A stretch of 49,573 bases of DNA from Membranihabitans maritimus. GTDB taxonomy: Bacteria; Bacteroidota; Bacteroidia; Chitinophagales; Saprospiraceae. The position numbers and the translations under genes are program-made. Below are positions 45,574 to 49,573 of the stretch, one piece after another (position 1 is the first letter of the stretch; every line of letters begins with the position of its first letter). The stretch lies in NCBI RefSeq assembly GCF_021729145.1, contig NZ_JAJSLW010000003.1:325231-374803 (forward strand), given 5' to 3'. A model generated the notes under the pieces. That model was not told the DNA's origin. It saw nothing but the letters and a program-made list of their open reading frames with translations, and did no database searches.

Positions 45574-46737
45574 ATGAAAAAATACGCATTATATGTTATT
45601 CTCATATTATTTTTTTCATGTTGTAGTGATGAAAATTTAAATACCGATAAAAAAATTCATTTAGATTTTTCTGAAAAATTAGATTCCATTCCAATTGATT
45701 CAATCCTAGTTTCTATGGAGCTGGTTCCGTTAGAATTAACTGAGAAGTCTGCGATTGGATCTCCAAGGAAGTTTCTACACGTAGATAGTTTTTATTTTTT
45801 TTTAGATTCAAAGCCTATATCACTGATTCAATTTAGTGAGTCCGGAAATTTTATTCGCAGGATAGGGAAGAGAGGGAATGGTCCGTATGAATTTCGATTA
45901 TTAACAGATTTTGTTCTCAATCCATTTACCCAAAACATTGATTTACTCGATCCAACAGGAAAAATTATTTCCTACAATTATAGGCAAAATCAATTTGTTG
46001 ACGAAAAAAACCTTGACTTTTCAAACAGTGATTTGAGGGCAGTGCATAGTATGATGAACTTAAGTCATAATATTGTTTTGTTGCATTCAAAATCAGATCG
46101 ATACCAATTGCATTGGTACGACCTTTATAAAGAGCAATTGATAAAATCAGACTTTAAGAGAAAATATGATTTTGGTATTAATTCATTAGTGAGCTTGAAG
46201 AGATATAATAATAAAGTATATTTTATAAATATTTTTGACTACAGCTTGTATGAAATAAATGAGAAGAATTTCATTTTAGTGAAAGAATTAGACCTTGATG
46301 ATTTAGATTATCGAAGTAATAGTAGAATTGAGCAATTTACATTTGAAAAAAGGTCAGAGACAAATTATGATGAAGCTAATATGGTTTTTAAAGAAAATAA
46401 AACAGTATTTCCATTTTTAAATTTTTTTTTGGGAATGCACTCGATTTCCTTTTATCGTAATAATAAAGTTGTGACGTTAAAAATTGATGAACACGGAGAA
46501 AACCATAAACTGGTCCGGTTTTTAGATTCCCAAGCTAATGAAATAAATACTGCAATGTATGAAAGTGAAAAATTTGTCTATGGTTGGATAATGAATGCAT
46601 CAGATTATAAATCTTATTTCCCTAAAACTTTTTTAACGAGGAATAATCTTGAGATCCTTCATGGGTGGACACCGGGAGACAATCCTATATTGATAAAGTA
46701 TTTTATAGATGTTAAGAATTCAATACAAGCAGAGTGA
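45574..46737 (+). CDS. 6-bladed beta-propeller lipoprotein (paired with peptide A)
   Basis: The 387-aa protein has a lipoprotein signal (MKKYALYVILILFFSCC) and a propeller with the group motif NFIRRIGKRGNGPYEFRLL near 88-106 and DLLDPTGKIISYN after it. It belongs to the same broad group as the propellers at 32617 and 47397. The DNA is markedly AT-rich (one sampled 60-base line had 25% GC, against 58% for a line in the ligase gene), pointing to a different history. It may bind the Cys-rich peptide or a partner on the cell surface, but this is inferred from position only. Confidence 0.8.
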   Translation: MKKYALYVILILFFSCCSDENLNTDKKIHLDFSEKLDSIPIDSILVSMELVPLELTEKSAIGSPRKFLHVDSFYFFLDSKPISLIQFSESGNFIRRIGKRGNGPYEFRLLTDFVLNPFTQNIDLLDPTGKIISYNYRQNQFVDEKNLDFSNSDLRAVHSMMNLSHNIVLLHSKSDRYQLHWYDLYKEQLIKSDFKRKYDFGINSLVSLKRYNNKVYFINIFDYSLYEINEKNFILVKELDLDDLDYRSNSRIEQFTFEKRSETNYDEANMVFKENKTVFPFLNFFLGMHSISFYRNNKVVTLKIDEHGENHKLVRFLDSQANEINTAMYESEKFVYGWIMNASDYKSYFPKTFLTRNNLEILHGWTPGDNPILIKYFIDVKNSIQAE

Positions 46738-46824
46738 TTGGTTTTGTCTGTATAATCCTAACAAAGATTTTAATGTGGTCTTGAAAATCCAATTACATAG
46801 TGAAATTGGACGGAAGTACCAAAT

Positions 46825-47057
46825 TGGAAAAAGCAAAATATATGCAACCGGCGCTTTACTATCCGAGGTATCTTTTGATGGAATTATACACACGTATGAA
46901 CAAAGAAGACTATAGACAAGAAGAGGCTTCGGACATGCTTGCCCTGGACACAAAAGTAGATTCGGAAGCTGTGCAAGAAATACGTATGAAGGCACAAGAG
47001 ATAGTACTCGGTGATCCTTTTGAAACAAAGATTGAAAACATAAATATTCAAGAATAA
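46825..47057 (+). pseudogene. 3' remnant of a second O-antigen-ligase-like gene
   Basis: A frame open from 46785 (possible GTG at 46800) encodes about 75 residues matching the C-terminal TPR tail of the upstream ligase (KYMQPALYYPRYLLMELY and onward to the shared end NINIQE). All membrane and catalytic parts are missing. Similarity fades before about 46825. It marks the former 5' neighbour of peptide B: the ancestral unit ligase-peptide-propeller was duplicated and this ligase was then lost. A short product could still be made, but function is doubtful. Confidence 0.8.
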
Positions 47058-47153
47058 ATACTATTTATTAATTTAAAAATTTTGAAAAATGAAGAAGAAA
47101 CGTAAAATTTTAGGAATCGCAGGTGGACTTCTGTTTATGGCCTTTGTGGCTGT
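46983..47153 (+). repeat. gene-conversion tract, copy B
   Basis: Partner of 45083-45243, with an extra taaaaatttt in the spacer before the peptide start codon. Confidence 0.9.
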
Positions 47154-47400
47154 AAATTTGACTGTGAGCCGAAACTATCAAGGTGATGAATCAGTGGTTC
47201 AATTAAGCTTGAAAGAATTATCAGCTAAAGCTCAGACTACCGATGAGTGCTGGAACCCTTTTACTCATCAGGTCGTTCCATGCAATACACGGTCTGATTT
47301 TTTATGTCCTGGCACTCAAAACACTTGGGTAATTCGTTGCATTTGGCATATGGACGGTTACTCAAGTTGTACTCCTGACATGCAAGATTTATGTCCATGA
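47089..47400 (+). CDS. Cys-rich exported peptide B (NVEALA-like N-terminus)
   Basis: The 103-aa precursor shares residues 1-27 with peptide A exactly, and then most of the linker (SVVQLSLKELSAKAQ). Its 54-residue tail is different and holds six Cys (DEC, VPC, FLC, IRC, SSC, DLC), again an even number. The stop overlaps the start region of the next propeller gene (ATGA at 47397-47400), so the peptide and the lipoprotein are translationally coupled. The pattern of fixed export leader plus variable Cys-rich tail argues for diversifying selection or cassette exchange. Function unknown. Confidence 0.75.
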   Translation: MKKKRKILGIAGGLLFMAFVAVNLTVSRNYQGDESVVQLSLKELSAKAQTTDECWNPFTHQVVPCNTRSDFLCPGTQNTWVIRCIWHMDGYSSCTPDMQDLCP

Positions 47401-48614
47401 TTTTTACTAATTTGAAATGTATGAGAAGTATAGTACTTTTTTTAATATTATCAGGATGTGTTCAATCGCATCCTGATAATATTACAAATGTTTCCATTAA
47501 TATTGATTATAATGATGCAATAGAGGTTAATGAGTTGGATTTGGTGAAAGATATTTCACTCATTCAACTGGACACATCGTATTACTTAAGGCATGAAGTT
47601 TTAAAACGTATATTATTAAACAATAATAGAGTTGCTGTCTTACAGGCAGGAGCTTCCTGTAGCTGTGCTGATTTTATTTTATTTGATTCGCAAGGGAACC
47701 ATATTAAAACAATTGACGGTTTCCATGATGGAAATCAAAATTTTGCCTTTGCCACAGATATTACTTTTGATAAAGAATTACAAGAATATAAGATATTGTC
47801 CAGAAACCCAAACAAGATTGTAAGTATTAATTTGTCCGGTAAAATCACTGGAGAAACTTTACTTCCTTTTACAGAAACATATATGGATTTCTTCTATTTT
47901 AATGGTAAATATTTGTTTTTTTCAGACAATGCAATGTTTTCTCACCAGAACAAACATAATATTCTAATTACAGATTCAGAATACAATAATATGGCAAATT
48001 ATGATCCCATAACCAACCTGCAAAACCAAAGTTTTGTGTTAAATAAAGACAAAATATTTTATGATTATACTAATGAAGATTTTTTATATCTACCATCTCC
48101 AATTATAGATTCTATCTATCAAATATCCTCATTGGGTGAATTCAAAGAAAGAGGATCAATCAAAAAAAGTCAAACATTTTCTAATAGTGAAAAAAGGAAA
48201 ATTATTAATAGTGAAGCTCCATTTCAGACTTTAATGGATATTTACAGAAATAGTAATATTCTTTCTTTTAATATAATAAATCAAATATATAAGGTAAACG
48301 ATTATATCATAATACCTTCGTCACACAAATCAAGCAGGTATTATACTATAATTTCTGAATCGACTAATCAAATAAAAACTTTGAAATTAGATAATAACCT
48401 ATTATTTCATCGTATTTTCAGTAATAGTCAGAATGGATATTTTTTCCCTATTGGGGCTTACTCGCTTATAAGAACAGTTCAATCCAATCCTGGAGAATGG
48501 AATAATGATAAGGCAAAAGAAATAATAAATTTAGCTTCGCACCTTGATGAAAATGATAACTTTATTTTGGTCCAGTTCAAATGGGATATAGATTTTTTAC
48601 AGAGTTTCTTTTAA
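47397..48614 (+). CDS. 6-bladed beta-propeller lipoprotein (paired with peptide B)
   Basis: The protein of about 405 residues has the lipobox LSGC in MRSIVLFLILSGC. Three starts are possible: 47391, 47397 (ATGA overlap with the peptide stop, preferred) and 47421 (shortest signal). The propeller is more divergent than its paralogue at 45574: the GxGPxEF motif is replaced by TIDGFHDGNQNFAFATDI. It is AT-rich like that gene. A Cys pair in GASCSCADFILFDSQGN is unusual for this group and could be redox-active or disulfide-linked. It probably works with peptide B. Confidence 0.78.
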   Translation: MIFTNLKCMRSIVLFLILSGCVQSHPDNITNVSINIDYNDAIEVNELDLVKDISLIQLDTSYYLRHEVLKRILLNNNRVAVLQAGASCSCADFILFDSQGNHIKTIDGFHDGNQNFAFATDITFDKELQEYKILSRNPNKIVSINLSGKITGETLLPFTETYMDFFYFNGKYLFFSDNAMFSHQNKHNILITDSEYNNMANYDPITNLQNQSFVLNKDKIFYDYTNEDFLYLPSPIIDSIYQISSLGEFKERGSIKKSQTFSNSEKRKIINSEAPFQTLMDIYRNSNILSFNIINQIYKVNDYIIIPSSHKSSRYYTIISESTNQIKTLKLDNNLLFHRIFSNSQNGYFFPIGAYSLIRTVQSNPGEWNNDKAKEIINLASHLDENDNFILVQFKWDIDFLQSFF

Positions 48615-48665
48615 AGAAAAAATTTATTTAAAGATTTAAGAATAATTTGAAAGGAAATTTAAATA

Positions 48666-49504
48666 ATGAAATTGCTGTCAATTCTATCTTTAACCTTAAT
48701 ATTATCCACATGTGGGAATCAAGATTTGAGCGATGAATTAGAAAAAGCTCTTTCTCTGGCAACTGATAATCAATTAGAATTAGAAAAAGTCCTGGATCAT
48801 TATTCCGAAGACCACCTAAAATACCAGGCCGCAGAATACCTGATCACGAATATGGTTCCCTATCAGTATAATGAAATCCTCCCAGGATACGAATCCGTAT
48901 TTGACAGCATGACGAATGTAACCCTGACAGACGATGCAAAAAGAACGTCAGTGTTCAAAACCCTCCTTACCGAAAAGGCAAAGGAAGTAGGCAACCAACC
49001 GGGAGCGATAAAATACGATATCCGGGAAGTCAGTTCGGAATTCCTGATCGAGAACATCGACCTGGCCTTCGAGGCCTGGCAGGAAATCCCTGAGGATAAG
49101 CGGGCAACTTTTCAAGAATTCTGTCAATATATATTACCTTATCGCAATAAAGATGAACCCATCGAGCCAGGAATACGACGGATGCTGAAAGAAGAATATT
49201 CCTGGGTAGTGGATGCACTCAAGGATGGAGAAGATTTCGCAAAGGTACGGGATTCCGTAATGTGGAAGTTTCATTACCGGAATATAATTAATGTTCGAGA
49301 CTATTATCCCACTACCCAGAGCAATTGCGATACAGGTACCGGAGGTGGACCTCTTTGGGAGAAAAAGTGGCAACCGATACGGTACTGTATTTTGACAGCG
49401 TTCCAAAAAATTCTTTGCTCTTGCTAAAAAACCATACGCGGGGACGAGAGGAATATGTATTTACGGTGAATGAGGATAAGGAGTCCCGCAATTCTGCGCA
49501 TTAG
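48666..49504 (+). pseudogene. transglutaminase-like lipoprotein, internally deleted and frameshifted
   Basis: The first frame (48666-49427) encodes a lipoprotein signal (STCGN) and the N-terminal region of Bacteroidota transglutaminase-domain lipoproteins: ELEKVLDHYSEDHLKYQAAE, SSEFLIENIDLAFEAWQEI, FQEFCQYILPYRNKDEP and WKFHYRNIINVRDYYPTTQS. Right after that the homology breaks. The end of such proteins continues in another frame (TDTVLYFDSVPKNSLLLLKN, then HTRGREEYVFTV, to TAG at 49502-49504). The whole catalytic transglutaminase core (Cys-His-Asp) is missing between the two. A large deletion plus frameshift explains this. Family size is recalled from memory as several hundred residues longer. 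Confidence 0.75.
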
Positions 49505-49573
49505 GAAGAATTAAGATTTAACAAATATATTTTTTCACAATGTGAAGTTCGATTTTTGTCTTTAGAGTAGTAG
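49505..49573. other. right edge of window
   Basis: AT-rich 69 bases with no recognisable feature; a possible promoter for a gene beyond the window. Confidence 0.3.

Noticed and set aside
46709-46915. 68-codon frame after propeller A
   Set aside because: It overlaps the ligase remnant in a different frame; the remnant matches the ligase tail and this one matches nothing.

Overview
The window looks like chromosome from a free-living member of the Bacteroidota, probably close to Saprospiraceae. The signs are lipoprotein signal peptides with a Cys soon after the hydrophobic core, type IX secretion (T9SS) C-terminal sorting domains, a PorZ homologue, BshA of bacillithiol synthesis, few Shine-Dalgarno motifs, many ATGA start/stop overlaps, and moderate to low GC. 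No rRNA, tRNA, CRISPR array, prophage or insertion sequence was found. The genus is not determined.

Left edge (1-739): a 140-bp tandem repeat of nearly four copies, then a plain spacer. 740-6215 is one co-directional block: diphosphomevalonate decarboxylase, a rhodanese protein, XerD, an Ig-like lipoprotein, LptB and two small lipoproteins. 6229-19224 mixes housekeeping and envelope genes: a large LRR/T9SS protein, a DUF4112 protein, a glycosyltransferase, a patatin, a MerR-type regulator with a degenerate B12-like domain, BshA, PorZ, a DUF937 protein, a small secreted protein and a membrane protein. 19341-28075 runs on the plus strand: a T9SS subtilase, a GH3/serine-hydrolase fusion, a LolC/E-type permease, an unrecognised protein, two cyclophilin lipoproteins (one with a PKD domain) and a ROK/polyphosphate glucokinase. 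28153-33849 (minus) carries an RND permease without partners, signal peptidase I and a 6-bladed propeller lipoprotein. A Na+/alanine-type symporter follows. 36036-42241 (minus) is an RND operon in the order permease, TolC, adaptor.

The right end (42825-49504) is the most unusual part. A stand-alone LytTR protein precedes an O-antigen-ligase/O-oligosaccharyltransferase-like membrane protein with a TPR tail. Then come a Cys-rich exported peptide with an NVEALA-like N-terminus, an AT-rich propeller lipoprotein, the 3' remnant of a second ligase gene, a second Cys-rich peptide and a second propeller lipoprotein. The block ends with an internally deleted transglutaminase-like lipoprotein pseudogene. 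The two peptide genes share a DNA tract of about 160 bp that is identical apart from one 10-bp insertion. Both ends of the tract abut codons that keep the same protein but differ synonymously, which is the expected mark of recent gene conversion. The Cys-rich halves are unrelated in sequence. I read this as a duplicated, recombining cassette of exported Cys-rich peptides tied to a ligase-like enzyme and surface propellers. The function is inferred, not known.

A second unusual structure is a degenerate heptanucleotide array (38777-39204) in two oppositely oriented arms. It sits between the start codon and the signal peptide of tolC in the RND operon and keeps the frame open.
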